Assembly: GCA_903813345.2 (NCBI GenBank)
Contig: CAIIXF020000346.1
Location: forward strand, 1 to 64,000
Direction of reading: 5' to 3'
Length of the DNA: 64,000 nt
Source of the DNA: Owenia fusiformis
Taxonomy: Eukaryota; Annelida; Polychaeta; Sabellida; Oweniidae
The position numbers and the translations under genes were made by a program. Below, piece after piece: positions 1 to 11,356 of the stretch (position 1 is its first letter; every line of letters begins with the position of its first letter). Below the pieces are notes generated by a model. It was not told the DNA's origin, did no database searches, and worked only from the letters and a program-made list of their open reading frames with translations.

Positions 1-510
1 TATAGAGATTATCCTATATGAGGTTCAGGATATTGGGATTATCCTTAAGGCCAATATGATATATCTGCCCGAGGGCCGTACGTCCAAGTATTGGATAAAT
101 ATTTTTATCCCATACTTAGACATGTTACAGGTACATAAAGCAGCTTTGTAAAAACGTATATATTCATCAGCGGGCAGCTTAACGTCCCACTCCGAGTGGA
201 CAGATAAAGTATATCTGCTCCCTACGTCATAATCGCTGTTCGCATATTGGTTCTTTTTGTAACGTTCGCATAATAACTGTAAACGACAATGGAGAAAAAC
301 GCGAGAATCACGATCTATTTGATGGTTTAAAGAAGGGAAGGAGCAACCTGTTAATAATCAAAAAATCATGAATATTCTAAAATATTTTCACGGTTGGTTT
401 AACTTTCTGAATTGTGAGATGACCAAAATTGGTATAGGATAAACTGATTATCCTATAGTCCGTTTGGGATAATCCCAATATCCCGAACCTCATATAGAAT
501 AATCTATATA
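1..510. repeat. Fold-back repeat (family FB1), copy 1
   Basis: The first 50 bases (GATTATCCTATATGAGGTTC..., then a run ending GGGATTATCC) reappear as an imperfect reverse complement at about 455-500 (GGATAATCCCAATATCCCGA, then ACCTCATATAGAATAATC). This makes a ~500-bp fold-back unit. Its interior carries the motifs CATCAGCGGGCAG and GGTACATAAAGCAG. Related copies lie near 52.0-52.3 kb and 53.16-53.64 kb, so this is a dispersed family. The left end may be cut off by the window edge. No coding potential; the 61-aa minus-strand frame here is repeat sequence. Confidence 0.6.
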
Positions 511-515
511 TATTA

Positions 516-1890
516 TATCGTCGCAATGTGTCACACTTTCTCATTGGCCAAAAATCGATCACACGATTAATGTGATAATATTTTACCCTGTACAGTTCGC
601 AGGCCTCTTTTTAACTGTACATATCATGGAGTATATACCTCGGTAGAAAGTCATGGATGTAATACCGGGAGTATATTCTCAGACTAAGTGTTTCGTGCAG
701 TGTACCAATATGGCAGACGATAATAAACGATTTGCAAATTTAAATTATGACGAAAAACTCGTATTCTAGGAAATATACATTTGGAAAATACTATAAAATC
801 AACAAAGAACTCGATCTGTAACGATAATTACAGAATGGCTACAAGAAGGGAATCACATCATTGATCTCAAAACGGGGGAAAAAGATTATTTAAAGTGTCT
901 CACATATTCGATCAAAACTTGCCATGCAAACATGTTAGTCTACTTTACTGCCCCCCCTTGCTGTAACAAGGAACCCAAAACACATTAAAACGTAAACATA
1001 AACCAATTAGTCACTCACTATGAAAGTGAGGGGTGTTGCTGTGTGCATGGACTAACACAATATCAGTGGTCATTTACTGTGTCAACTTAGTAACCCTTGC
1101 ATATCGTGCTCACTCAAGTATTGAATAATTTTTTATGATCTAAATGTTTGTGGTTTATAAAAAAAAGTGATACATTTTAGTTAGGAATACATTAATTAAT
1201 ATATTCGTTCAAACAGCACTAGAATGTGGGAAGAAAGAGCAATGGTGACAAAATGCAGACAGAATTTTCCGTAAGGGTTTCAAACATTTTTTAAAAGTTC
1301 ATTTCATGTTTATACTGCAATGAAGAAATGCCAAAAACAATAGGAAAGGCAGATATTAATCAACACGAGCCATTGACTAAAGAGGACATCAAAAAAAATA
1401 TGAATATCTATATGACATATGACGAACTTTAAAAACGCAATCGTATTGCAGTAAAAAGTATATTTTGACATATCGATCCACTTTGGACAACGAGGAAGAG
1501 GATATATAGACCATCTTACAAAGAGCCACTTTGAACTAAAGGAAGATACAGGTACACTAGACAGAACTCGCAATCCTTGATTATCGAAATACTTATTTGG
1601 AAGGTTATTTGAGCTTACCCTTTGGTATTGATACACTTATCTGTGGTTTTTAGGCCCGATTGCTGAGCTTTATTTTCTTAATTAGCGAGTCTTATTCTAT
1701 TGCAATATTATAAAGTTGACTTTATAACTACGGGCGTGATATGATAGGCCTATTATATAAATATCATGATGATTAATAAATCTAGAAGAAGACTAATTAT
1801 TCAAAGAAAAATAATATTGTAGATCATTATATAAGTCTCAACAGGATCTTAAGAGGTTCTGGACAAATCATTTGATTCTGTACTTGTCAT
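516..1890. other. Unassigned AT-rich sequence
   Basis: I see no recognisable gene, repeat unit or RNA. A 108-aa minus-strand frame (1310-1636) has no family resemblance that I can see and is probably a chance open frame in AT-rich DNA. Confidence 0.5.
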
Positions 1891-1894
1891 ATTT

Positions 1895-2390
1895 TTTTTT
1901 CAACGAAATCACATCCAAGGGTTGAATTTTTATTAGCTATTTAGAGAGTGAGTCCTGCCTAGTATTAATTTCAATAAAAAAAAAGTTAAAATAGAACCCT
2001 ATTTGAGAGTCAATCTAATACTTACATTACATTGATAAATTAATGCAAATCCTGAAATATTAATAATATAAAGTGCATTTTTTATGAAATATTATCAAGC
2101 AAGTATTTAGATGAAACGGTCTTATTTAAATACAAATCATAACATGATGATATTTTTCATGAAACATTTTTCAATGAAATTCAATTGAAGGGTCAATATA
2201 AAATGAGCTAATTTAGGTGAAAACCCTTACATGATGATGTGTTTTCATAACTTCTTTCATAAAATTCCATCAAGGGGTGAAGATAAAATGATCGAATTTA
2301 AGTGATTTAAGGATCACGGGAATATGTTTTCTTGGATATTTTCTATGAAATCCCATCCAATGGTCAAGGTAAAATTTTTATTTGGTATTA
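1895..2390. repeat. Degenerate ~110-130 bp tandem repeat
   Basis: About four or five diverged copies of a unit recur, with the core TTTCAATGAAATYCCATCCA followed by AGGGTNAANNTAAAAT. They lie near 1900, 2080, 2165, 2260 and 2340. The array ends where the LINE insertion and its flanking direct repeat begin. It looks like an old satellite fragment. Confidence 0.5.
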
Positions 2391-2440
2391 GGTCACGTGT
2401 TCGAAAGATCCATATAAGGCCCATAGAACCATATAGGAAA
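2391..2440. repeat. Left copy of direct repeat flanking the LINE (candidate TSD)
   Basis: The sequence (GTCACGTG ... AGATCC ... ATATAAGG ... AGAACCAT ... GGAAA) recurs with small changes at about 4566-4618, just past the LINE poly-A. It may be a long, diverged target-site duplication, or the LINE may sit between two older repeat copies. Confidence 0.45.
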
Positions 2441-2448
2441 TAAAGTCA

Positions 2449-2685
2449 GTTCAATATGCTGATGACATCACAGCAACCCTAAGTGATAAAGAGTCAGTGC
2501 AAGAAACTATAAATATTTTAGATAGATTTGAAATATGTTCAGGATTAAAACTTAATAAAAGTAAAACAGAACTAATGTGGATTGGACAGTCAAAAAATAA
2601 CACAGAAACATTTAATGATATACAAAATGTTAGGCAAGCTAAAGCACTGGGATATTATTTTCATATGATCAAAATGTTGAGTTAG
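2449..2685 (+). pseudogene. LINE reverse transcriptase, palm fragment with YADD
   Basis: Translation in the frame of 2449 gives VQYADDITA: the catalytic YADD box is at 2455-2466. It is followed by an alpha-helical stretch and the downstream LKLNKSKTELMWIG block typical of LINE RT motif D/E (S-K-T-E). The frame stops at 2685. The continuation is in another frame from about 2690, so one frameshift separates this piece from the next. Confidence 0.85.
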
Positions 2686-2693
2686 AATTCAAT

Positions 2694-4049
2694 GTTATAG
2701 ATAAAATAAGAAAGATAAAGAATAAGCTAAATATGTGGACATACAGAAACTTAAGTTTACAAGGAAGAATACTTTTGGTAAAATCTATTGGAATTTCCCA
2801 AATAACAAATATATCAGCAATATCAATAATCCCAGAGAAATATATTAAAGAAATTGATGATGTTATATGGAATTTTGTATGGGGAAATAAGACTCCAAAG
2901 ATTAAGAAAAAAACGCTAATTGGTGAACTTCAAGACGGAGGCCTGAAAATGACAGAATTCCAATTGTTAGACCAGGCGCTTAAAGCAGTTTGGGTTAAAA
3001 GATTATCCAACGATGAAGATGGTGCATGGAAAGCAATACCAAGAATGTTACTATCACAATTTGGACAAGATCTCCTTTTTAAGTCTAATTATGATTTTAA
3101 ACATTTAGATTTAACTAAAATTTATCCATTTTACAAGAATGTTGTAAAAGATTGGAACAAAATAAAGGATAACAGTCAACCAGAAGAAGTAGAGGAAATC
3201 CAGGAAGAGATAATATGGAACAATCAAAATATATTAATTGCAAATAAATCAGTTTTTCATAAGGATTGGTACAAACATGGTATTTGTAAAATAAAGCATA
3301 TTGTGGATGAAAATGGTCAATTTTTACAGAAGAATGTTATACAAGAAAAATATAATTTAAGAATCAAAGATATGGATTTTAATGGTTTAAAATCAGCAAT
3401 ACCTGCGGTTTGGAAAAAAAATTTAAGAGGTCAAATTACAAATATTGCTAGAGTTGAAAGAAAGAGTAATGTCACTGTAGAAAATGTCACATGCAAAAAA
3501 GCACATAATGCTTTGATACAAAGTAATTTTGAAATACCTGTTTCACTCGAAAGAGTAAAACAATTTATTGAAGAAGAAGATATTCAATCACATTTTATGT
3601 TAGCAAAGAAAATTACTAAAGATCCAAAATTACAAATATTTCAATTTAAAATACTCCATAATATACTTATATGTCAAGATAAATTGTTTAAAATGAAATT
3701 AGCTGATACACAAAAATGTTTGTATTGCAATGAAATCCATACCCTGAAACATATGTTTGTTGATTGTAAAAAAGCAAAAGAAATGTGGAGTGAATTTTCT
3801 AAATTTGTAATTAATGATAAAGTAAAACTACATGACAAAGATATTTTATATGGTCATAAACCTAAAGACGATGAGTATAATGTAATGAATTTAGCAATCA
3901 TTATTATGAAATATTGTATATACAAAAGTTTTCTAGAAAAAACAAATGTAACCTTTTATGAGTTCAAATCATATATCAAAGATTATATAGAGAGGTCCAC
4001 TTTTTTTAATAAGAATGATGAATTAGCAGTTATTTATGAAAAGTTATAA
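2694..4049 (+). pseudogene. LINE RT C-terminal region with zinc-ribbon-like end
   Basis: This 438-codon frame continues the RT after the frameshift. It starts with the W-x-x-R-N-L-S-L-x-G-R segment (WTYRNLSLQGRILLVKSIG) common to L1/Tx1-type LINE RTs. Then comes a W/N/F-rich region (IWNFVWGNK) and GGLKMTEF. Near its end is the cysteine/histidine cluster C-x2-C-x4-H-x3-H-x4-C (CLYCNEIHTLKHMFVDC), the C-terminal zinc-binding domain of many LINE pol proteins. The 438-codon part is itself open. As part of a truncated copy it is not expected to be functional. Confidence 0.85.
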
Positions 4050-4179
4050 AGTATGTATTGTTTTTATTTTTGTATTAACTTTATATTTTCCATTGACATA
4101 ATAAAAAATTATGTGTAACAGTAATAAAAATAAATAGATATGTAACCAAAGATCATATTTAACATATTGTAAAATGTGT

Positions 4180-4250
4180 AACGAATGAAAAGATGATTGA
4201 ATGAGTGAATGAATGTATGAATGAGGGATGTATGAATGAGGTTATTCCAT
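4180..4250. repeat. GAAT-type microsatellite in LINE 3' region
   Basis: A short imperfect (GAATGAGT/GAATGTAT)n tract lies in the 3' UTR of the LINE. Confidence 0.6.
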
Positions 4251-4565
4251 AGATGCATACAACTACATATGAAATACATGTAACAAGCACAGTATCCATA
4301 AATAATACTGGATCAATAAAAAAAAAAGTAAATTTGGTAGATAAAAAGATCATAAGAACTTGTTTTGTAGATAAAGCATCATAAGAAATAAGCTTTTTGT
4401 ATTACTTCTTGATATATAACTAATGTTGGCGAAAACCTTTAGCCCGTCAATTGTAAACACAAAAAATATTTATAGAATGCTGTAGTATGTATATATGAAA
4501 TAAATGTATGTATTACATAATAAGGTAAAAAAAAAAAAATAATAAAATAGGAACGTCACTTTGAA

Positions 4566-4618
4566 TGTCACGTGATAGATCCATATCCATATAAGGCTTT
4601 CAGAACCATGTCGGGAAA
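4566..4618. repeat. Right copy of direct repeat flanking the LINE
   Basis: Shares GTCACGTG, AGATCC, ATATAAGG and AGAACCAT, in that order, with 2391-2440. It contains a short CCATAT duplication that the left copy lacks. Confidence 0.45.
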
Positions 4619-4724
4619 GATGAGGGGAAGCCCCTGACACCTGTTTCACGATTTTCGGTTTTCGGTTTTCACATTTCGGTTTTTATGCACTTCATTATTT
4701 TACCGAAGTTTGCCGATTCGATTC

Positions 4725-4945
4725 GTCGTATTTTGGAATCCTGGTGACAATTTTATACTCCATTGGAGTATTTTTGACCTACTTCTTATGACGAAAATTC
4801 CTGAACTTTGTTCGGATTAATCCGGATTTTCTGACCTACTTTATCTACCGAGATTTCACGAGTTAACAATTGTCTCATTTCGGAATCCTGGTGACAATTT
4901 TATACTCTATTGGAGTATTTTTGATCTACTTTTTCTGGATTTTGT
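4725..4945. repeat. Two-copy ~148-bp direct repeat
   Basis: TTTTGGAATCCTGGTGACAA followed by TTTTATACTC.ATTGGAGTATTTTTGA appears at about 4728 and again at about 4876, nearly unchanged. The spacer is less conserved. No coding frame. Confidence 0.6.
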
Positions 4946-4984
4946 CCTACTTATTATATCTTGACAACAAGCAAATCAAAAAGT

Positions 4985-5062
4985 TCGACATGAACGGGTC
5001 TCGATCCACTAACCTAGAGCATGGAGGCCAGGCACGCTAACCATGAGGCCAACGTGCTACCG
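4985..5062 (-). repeat. tRNA-like sequence (SINE head or tRNA pseudogene)
   Basis: The minus strand reads GGCCTCATGGTTAGCGTGCC ... GTGGATCGAGACCCG. This gives a good pol III A box (TGGTTAGCGTG) and B box (GGATCGAGACC) at tRNA-like spacing. The anticodon arm does not fold into a standard 7-nt loop, so a tRNA-derived SINE head is more likely than a working tRNA. Poly-A or tail motifs were not identified. Confidence 0.45.
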
Positions 5063-5099
5063 ATATGAAAGAACAAAAGTATTATCACTGCGTGAAATA

Positions 5100-5310
5100 T
5101 GGGATTCCAATTCTTGACACGTCTAGATACTAGTCTTTTCACGCCGAGTTTCTAGACGTGCCAATTATTTACACCTCTTGACACGCGATGAATCCAACTC
5201 TTTACACATCTATGCACTACTTGGCACACGGCATGCAAAGCAGTGCAAAGACCATGCCAAAAGTCTTGACACGCGCTGATTGGAATCTCATTACTCGCTC
5301 TTGGCACATT
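5100..5310. repeat. Short degenerate tandem repeat (CTTGACACG motif)
   Basis: CTTGACACG / CTTGGCACA / TTTACACAT-type 9-mers recur every ~25-40 bases over 200 bp. This looks like a decayed minisatellite. Confidence 0.4.
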
Positions 5311-5324
5311 GATAATTATGTGTA

Positions 5325-5470
5325 AGCAACTAATTACCAAAAGCAAAACATATAGTATTTTAACATGAAACAGGAGAAAAGTGGAGTTATATCTTGTATT
5401 CGCGAATGCAACTAATTAATTACCAAAAGCAATACATAGTCTATAGTATTTTAACATGAAGTAATTATAC
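5325..5470. repeat. Two-copy ~80-bp direct repeat
   Basis: GCAACTAATTACCAAAAGCA ... TATAGTATTTTAACATGAA occurs at about 5327 and again, with small insertions, at about 5408. Confidence 0.5.
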
Positions 5471-6777
5471 GTAACTCTATATTTTTACTTATCTAGTATT
5501 GAAATATTACAAGTACTTTCTCTGGTTCTTTTAATTTTGATCTATTTAATGCATTCATGTTTTCGCAGACTATTTGGAACATGTAGAAAGAAATATCAAA
5601 CAAAAGCATTTGTATGTACGGTATCAAACTGACCTAATTAACATTTTGGCAATTTCATACCGTCTTTTGAAATAATATTTTCAGCTACTACAGGCGATGC
5701 TAATCGACTCGTTGATTCATTTAGTAGTTGCACTTGCGAATACAATCATAGACAAATAACTAGCAGGGTGTTGAGGAATCATAATGATAGTAGTTACTAG
5801 TTTCATCAGGCCCATGACCAGGGGGTTCGAGGGGAAAAAGTGTATATCCGGCGCACTGAGACAATTGATATCACCATTGACTGACAGAACACAGATTTCA
5901 AAAGAGACCAAGGATGAAAATAAAGCGATGAGTTTTTGTGTTAAAAATGTACGTCCACATAATTGAAGTGGTTAATTTCAAGTAACAAGTGTAAAAGAAG
6001 ATAAGAATTATTTCACAATCCGTCCATTTCTTTGAACTGTTTTGACAACTGCGGATTTAGGCTAGAAATTGTTTTAGAATTTATGAAATACAATATTTAC
6101 TTCTGTACATCAGAGTATGTCCTATTCCCCTCGCCAATGTCTTAAGTCCACCCCTGCGAACCACCTTGATAATGTCCCCTCCCGGTTGTCGCCTTGTCAC
6201 CCCCCCCCCCTCCAGATCCATCAATTGTTTTAAACCATGCTGCCTATACATTATCATAAAATCAATCTGGTATCTTTTTGAGTTTTCTAACCCTGCTATG
6301 AAGGATGTAATAAATATACAATGTATCTAGAATGGTATCTTACACTTTTTTCTAAATGTTGATATCCAAAAAACATATCTTTGGTTTATCAACACATACC
6401 GCTCACAATATAACAAGTATACAGATTGTAACATAGATAAGCGAATCGGGGAAAATTACAATCCCTTTGATCAAATTATTAAGATTTAATCTCCAGCTGA
6501 GGTGCAATCAAAATGTTGATACACATAATTAGCAGTCAGAAAGATGCTCTTGCCACATGTACCACTGTAGTTTTCAATATTCCCTTTGTTGTAACATCTT
6601 ATTTCAAAAGAATTTAATGGATATTGATGGTTGTATGGAAGTATTCATATCAAACATTCACATTATAGTTTACAGTGGAATTCCCTCAATAAATGCAACA
6701 TATTTACCATTTAAGATTTCATATTGGACTTTCCGCATAATGATAAAATGTTGACGATATAGTTTTCGATAAAACCC
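5471..6777. other. Unassigned sequence
   Basis: I see nothing coding. There is a C-run near 6200 and two pairs of short overlapping open frames on both strands (5717-5966) without recognisable domains. Confidence 0.5.
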
Positions 6778-7636
6778 CAGGGTCGTAGCCAGCTTTCAGT
6801 CGGGGGGGAGGGGTGATGCAATCACCAAAATATTTTAGGTTTTCAGTCAGGGTCGTGACATAAATGAGGCAAAAAATATTTGTTTTGAATTTTTACGAAA
6901 ATGATGCATCTTCCTTCAAACCTGAGCTAGAAGCATCAAACAAAAAATCATTTTAATGCTCTTTTCTTCCTCTACCTTATGGTACCTTTTATTGGTTGTA
7001 GGAGGGGGTGCGAACCCATCGCTTCCCCTTGTTACGCTTATAAACCCAATAACGTATTCCAAAGGAATCGACTTTATTAATTTATATGTGAAAAATGAGC
7101 TTGCATGTACAAATTGCATCGTATGCAAACCTTCCCCTGACTGACCCGGTCATGTTTATGTCTTTTGAATGATGTCTACCCCTTGATGCATGCATCCTTT
7201 AATAAGTGGTGTTAAGAATATTGGTGTAGGCCCTGGTGAAGGGAAATGTCATAAAGATTTTACGTATATCGCGATATACATGTAGCCGCGTCCCCTTTGT
7301 CTTTATCCTTCCAAATGCAAACGGCAGATAAGAGGGGTTCTTAGTGATTGATCTGATGCTTAATAAGCCACTTACAAGATACACATATGCGTAACCAGGG
7401 GGGGGGGTGCGATTGGTGAATGATCGCCCCCCCCCCCACCGCTTAACCAATAAAGAAGGAAGGAGCTTTGAATGGCTTTCATTTGAAACCTCTAGTTCAA
7501 TTTCGAAGGAATTTGCATCAATTTTTGTAAAAATCAAGATAAATCTTAATTTTTGGCTTGTTTATGCCACAATTGCATACCCCGACTGAAAACCGATTTT
7601 TTGACGATCGCACCACCCTGACTGAAGGCTGGCTAC
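6778..7636. mobile_element. GTAGCCAG-ended fold-back MITE, left part (interrupted)
   Basis: It begins CAGGGTCGTAGCCAGC. Near 7610-7636 the inverted end CTGACTGAAGGCTGGCTAC is seen. The missing last bases (ATCCCTG) lie beyond the 9.9-kb insertion at 17539-17545. About 230 bp of each arm (6785-7015 and 7400-7636) form imperfect inverted repeats that include a G/C-run. It is non-coding: the 62-112 aa frames on both strands are products of the inverted repeat. The last six bases, GGCTAC, were duplicated when the large element entered. Confidence 0.65.
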
Positions 7637-8163
7637 TATGGCATGAATTCCGTATCAAAAGTAATACGTACCTAATTTAGTAGTTTTGGTGCACGCTTTT
7701 AAAATCCAGTGCCTAATTTGGATCCGTGACCCCTTTCACTTAAACCACCGTACATAGCTTGGAATTCCGTTACCTATTTCATTTAACGTGACCAATCTTA
7801 ATTTTGCCTGACGATATTTGAAAAAAAGCGTCACGGTTTTTTCGAAAAAGCGTCACGGATTTTGAAAAAAACCGTGATGCTATTTTCCTAAAACCGTGAC
7901 GCTTTTACTAAACTACCCGATCTGAATTCTCGTAATAGCGTTCGGTATTTCATGACCAAATCCAGTACGTACGGTATACCTATCTCCGTATACCCGACGC
8001 TTTTACCGATCGGTGCATTTTTACCGGACGCTTTTACCGATCGGTGAAATTCCCCCGTACGCTCTTACCGTTCCTTGCCGTGAATTCCGGACGGTATACC
8101 GACGCGACATCTTTTAATGATGGCATGCATTAATACCTTTCGGTGTTTTTTACCGGACGCTTT
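7637..8163 (+). repeat. Left terminal inverted repeat of the 9.9-kb element
   Basis: CpG-rich compared with its AT-rich surroundings. It contains several copies of AAAGCGTCACGG / CCGTGACGCTTTT in both orientations (about 7825-7910) and two copies of the perfect palindrome ACCGATCGGT (8005-8014, 8036-8045) spaced 31 bp apart. These iterated motifs are plausible transposase-binding sites. Matches the right arm at roughly 97 % by eye. Confidence 0.8.
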
Positions 8164-8399
8164 TCCCTTTCCGAGCAAGTAAATAATGGACGTTCGAAAA
8201 GCCATCTCTTAAGGTTCAATTTACATATTTTCCAAAATGAATACATCACGGTCGAAGTCAATGCGACATTTAAAGCAACATTCGGATCCAATACCCAAGA
8301 TGCCCGATTCATCCACAACACGAATAAATTATTGAGACCCCTTGTACTAAAACAAAAAATATCTGAACGAAACAGTCACGATATATCTTTGTTTGTTAA

Positions 8400-8993
8400 T
8401 TTATGAGAAATATATTGTTGCTTTTCTGATCGGCTTGATTGAGATTGGTTATAATGCGCGTTGATATATGTTCCTTTGGATAATAGTTTTGTTGGTTTAA
8501 GAGTGGTTTTATGTGTATATTAATCGCTAATTATGTATCTAGGTCACTGTATATAATAGGTGTAAGGTGTATCTACCGTTACACGGAAATTCCCTTCCTT
8601 AAATTGTCTGATCTTTTAGTACAGTTATTTATATCGTTGTTGAATGAAAAAAGAACCAAGCGTTAGATGGTTTGAAAAATATATTTTCTTGCTTGGTTAG
8701 GTCTTATCTGATGTTTAACTTATATGTTTGGTGAGTTTGTATTATATATTTATGTTTGTGTTATGATTGGAATTATGTGTACGGATAAGTGATGTATTTT
8801 GAATGAGGTTTCCTGGTTTGGGAATGCAATTAATTTGTTGTTTATGTGTTTATATCATTTGTGTTGTTTGTGTTTCGGAATACGAGTTATTGTGTTTATC
8901 TCCAAAGTACTGTTGGATGTGAGCTGTTTGTGTAGCCGTGTCAAGTTGAATAACGAGGACAAATCAAACATATACAGAAAACACTTCTACTAA
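8400..8993. other. GT-rich non-coding stretch inside the large element
   Basis: The plus strand is strongly G/T-biased, whereas the corresponding right flank of the unit (14.9-16.6 kb) is A/C-biased. I could not align it convincingly to the satellite. No gene. Confidence 0.4.
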
Positions 8994-9207
8994 CATGCCC
9001 GTAGCCAGCTTTTTGTAAGGGGGGGGGAGGTCGACCCCCCCTTGTGCCCCAACGCCTGACGTCAAATAATTTCTCCTATATTAAACCAACCTCCTGGGTA
9101 GTAATAAGAAGGGCTTGGGCTGCACTGGAAGCCAAGAATGGGGGCACCCATTCTTAGATTCAAGTCTGAAGAAATATCCGCGCTTGCATGAAAAAAAGAA
9201 TCTGGAC

Positions 9208-10095
9208 TAGAGGTCGCAACGGTACTGAAAACCAGTACCGGTAACCGTCACCCTAATAACCGTACCGTTACCGAATTACCGGTAAAAATATGTAAGATAA
9301 AATGCCAATGCGCTGCCACCCCCACTTTGTTCCTAATATAATAGTATGTAACTATCTTACGAATCAAGATGTATTTTTAGTTTTAAATTAAATGTATTAC
9401 ACATTTCAAACCATTTCTCAACTGTATCAATAATGAGTTATCCCGTCCCCACGTTATAGCAACCCTCCTACATCCGACTTGCAAAAAGATGATAAGGGCT
9501 CTAATGGCCAACGTATGTTAATATATATTTCGTTTATATTTAAATTTAAAAATTAAAACTTACGAAAGGCACGGGAGTTCAGATTGTTTTATTTATTTGT
9601 TTGCTAAAACACTTTAGCAGAGAGCTTGCATTTTATTTTGTTCACAATTAAAAGCTCAGATACTATCACAAAATATTAAAGTTACAAAATATAATACGAA
9701 ATGTAGGCTATATTAATTCAACTTATTGTCAATGCCTTGTCATTCGTAAATGACTATTACAAACATAATTCAGTTTCTGGACCTGACGTTGACACTACAA
9801 CTTCACCGGAACTGCCAAACATAACTACAACCAAATCTGAGCATGACCATAAAGCTACTACACCCGAACTGCCAAACATGGACATCACACCTGAACTGCC
9901 AAACATGGAAATCACACCTGAACTGTCTATGTTAATGTACGCATCGTGAAAGTGGAAATAAACGAAATAATTAAAAAACGACGTGTCTTTTATTTCCCCG
10001 GGGATTATCGTCGGTTAACCGGTTAATAATTTCAATACCGGTAAATGCTCAATTCCGTACCGAAACCGTATAACCGGAATTACCGTCAGCCTCTA
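9208..10095. mobile_element. Non-autonomous hAT-like element, 888 bp
   Basis: The ends are inverted and hAT-like: TAGAGGTCGCAACGGTACTG at the left, and CCGTCAGCCTCTA at the right. They are followed inside by mutually inverted ACCGGTAA/TTACCGGT-rich subterminal regions. The flanks ATCTGGAC (9200-9207) and ATATGGAC (10096-10103) match at 7 of 8 positions, fitting the 8-bp target duplication of hAT transposons. No transposase remains. Confidence 0.75.
9737..9949 (+). other. 70-codon frame with ELPNM repeats inside the hAT-like element
   Basis: The frame contains four or five copies of the unit (T)PELPN(M) over residues ~24-65, produced by a ~27-bp tandem repeat (about 9800-9930). It has no recognisable domain. 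It may be a leftover of an internal coding region or simply a minisatellite; I favour the minisatellite. Confidence 0.3.
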
Positions 10096-10243
10096 ATATG
10101 GACAGCTTTAACTAAATATTGGGCCGCAGTTCTGAACAATTTAGGCCGGTTTTTCGATAATTTGGCAAAAATTAAATAATAAAGGCCTAAGGCTAAGTAA
10201 TACCCCTGCGAAATTTTTCCCCTGCCCCGGGCATGGCCTGGAT

Positions 10244-10351
10244 TAGTTCAACAAGTTAAACCTCGTCTGGGCCTTTAAACCCAATCACGACAACAAGAAC
10301 ACTCAGATTAATAAATGAAAGCCATGTTATTGAGTTTAACTTGTTGAACTA
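10244..10351. mobile_element. 108-bp MITE with 18-bp TIRs and 9-bp TSD
   Basis: It begins TAGTTCAACAAGTTAAAC and ends with the exact inverse, GTTTAACTTGTTGAACTA. The direct repeat GGCCTGGAT flanks it on both sides (10235-10243 and 10352-10360). A 9-bp duplication fits Mutator-type elements; an 8-bp reading would fit hAT. Non-coding. Confidence 0.8.
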
Positions 10352-11356
10352 GGCCTGGATCCGCTTGTTAATACCCTGCGCGCAGTCTAGTTATAAACTA
10401 CCTGCTCTTCCCCACATACAATTGTATAGTTTCTAAATAGCTGAATAATGCTGCCATAATAGATGTCACCTTTGTTTGTCTTTGATTTTCTTGGGCCACA
10501 CCTCCATTCACGTCAATGCTAGAAACTTGCAATAGTCACTTAATTTCATGATTTATCAAAAAGTGTTGGTTGAATCTGTCTGAAACTCGAATGGCATACT
10601 GTCGGATGTCACTGTTAATGTACATATTGTGATTAAACATGAAAATGTTGGTTGTCATACGAATAAGCCAAGGTTTTAATGAATCTTAGTATTTCACCAA
10701 TGGAGATTTGGCCCAAGTTTTTTTTAAATGTCATGGAAAATGATTTAAATTACATAACTGTGTAAATCAAACTTATTATTGGAGAAAACTTGTCACTGAA
10801 TTCAAATATGCTATCGAAAATAAAGAAAAGTAAGTCATTAGAGGTAAAAAGTGCAAATCTCTAAAAATGTCATGAAAAAACGAGATTTAGCGAGATTTTA
10901 AAGCTATTTGGAAACTCCTCTATTGGCAATCGAGATAAAAACGCGCATTACTGGGCATTACATGCTTTTTTTTAGATTTGTGCATTGTTTTTAAAAATAT
11001 GGGCCAAATTTTTCTCCACACCTACCGAGAATTGGGCCCAAATTCGAAACCAATTTTTGTTAATTTGACCTAAGATTAAATAGTAAGGTCCTAATAAAAC
11101 CAAGTGATGTCCAAAAGGCCCACCAATGAGGCCCTTCGAAATTACCCGATATGGCCCCCTGGATCCGCTATTGAAGGGTATGTTAAACAAAACACAAAGG
11201 GCGATCCTGACAATCCACAAGGGAAGTTGCACAAAAATGTCCGAATTGACGCGGAGAAAACAATCTGGCCCAAATTTTTCTCAATTGCCCAGTTTATGTA
11301 GGGAAGACGCACATTTTTTGGGAGATATCAGGGGGTCGCCTCTGGCTATGGGCCTG

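Larger units (their letters stand above)
2441..4549 (+). mobile_element. 5'-truncated non-LTR retrotransposon (LINE)
   Basis: The element begins inside the reverse transcriptase, a few codons before the YADD catalytic motif. It runs through the thumb/connection region to a C-terminal zinc-binding segment, then a ~480-bp 3' UTR and an A-rich tail (about 4528-4549). This is the usual outcome of incomplete target-primed reverse transcription. The endonuclease, ORF1 and most of the RT are absent, so the copy is dead. An imperfect ~50-bp direct repeat flanks it. Confidence 0.85.
8994..11356. mobile_element. 2.4-kb TIR element with GCCCGTAGCCAG ends
   Basis: The left end CATGCCCGTAGCCAG and the right end CTGGCTATGGGCCTG are inverted. 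TACTA lies just outside on both sides (8988-8992 with one extra base, and 11357-11361), suggesting a 5-bp target duplication. The ends resemble those of the MITEs at 6778 and 17741. It is interrupted by an hAT-like element (9208-10095) and a 108-bp MITE (10244-10351). No transposase frame was recognised. Confidence 0.5.

Noticed and set aside
6916-7537. Paired plus/minus frames of 62-112 codons
   Set aside because: Located inside the fold-back MITE; no transposase similarity.
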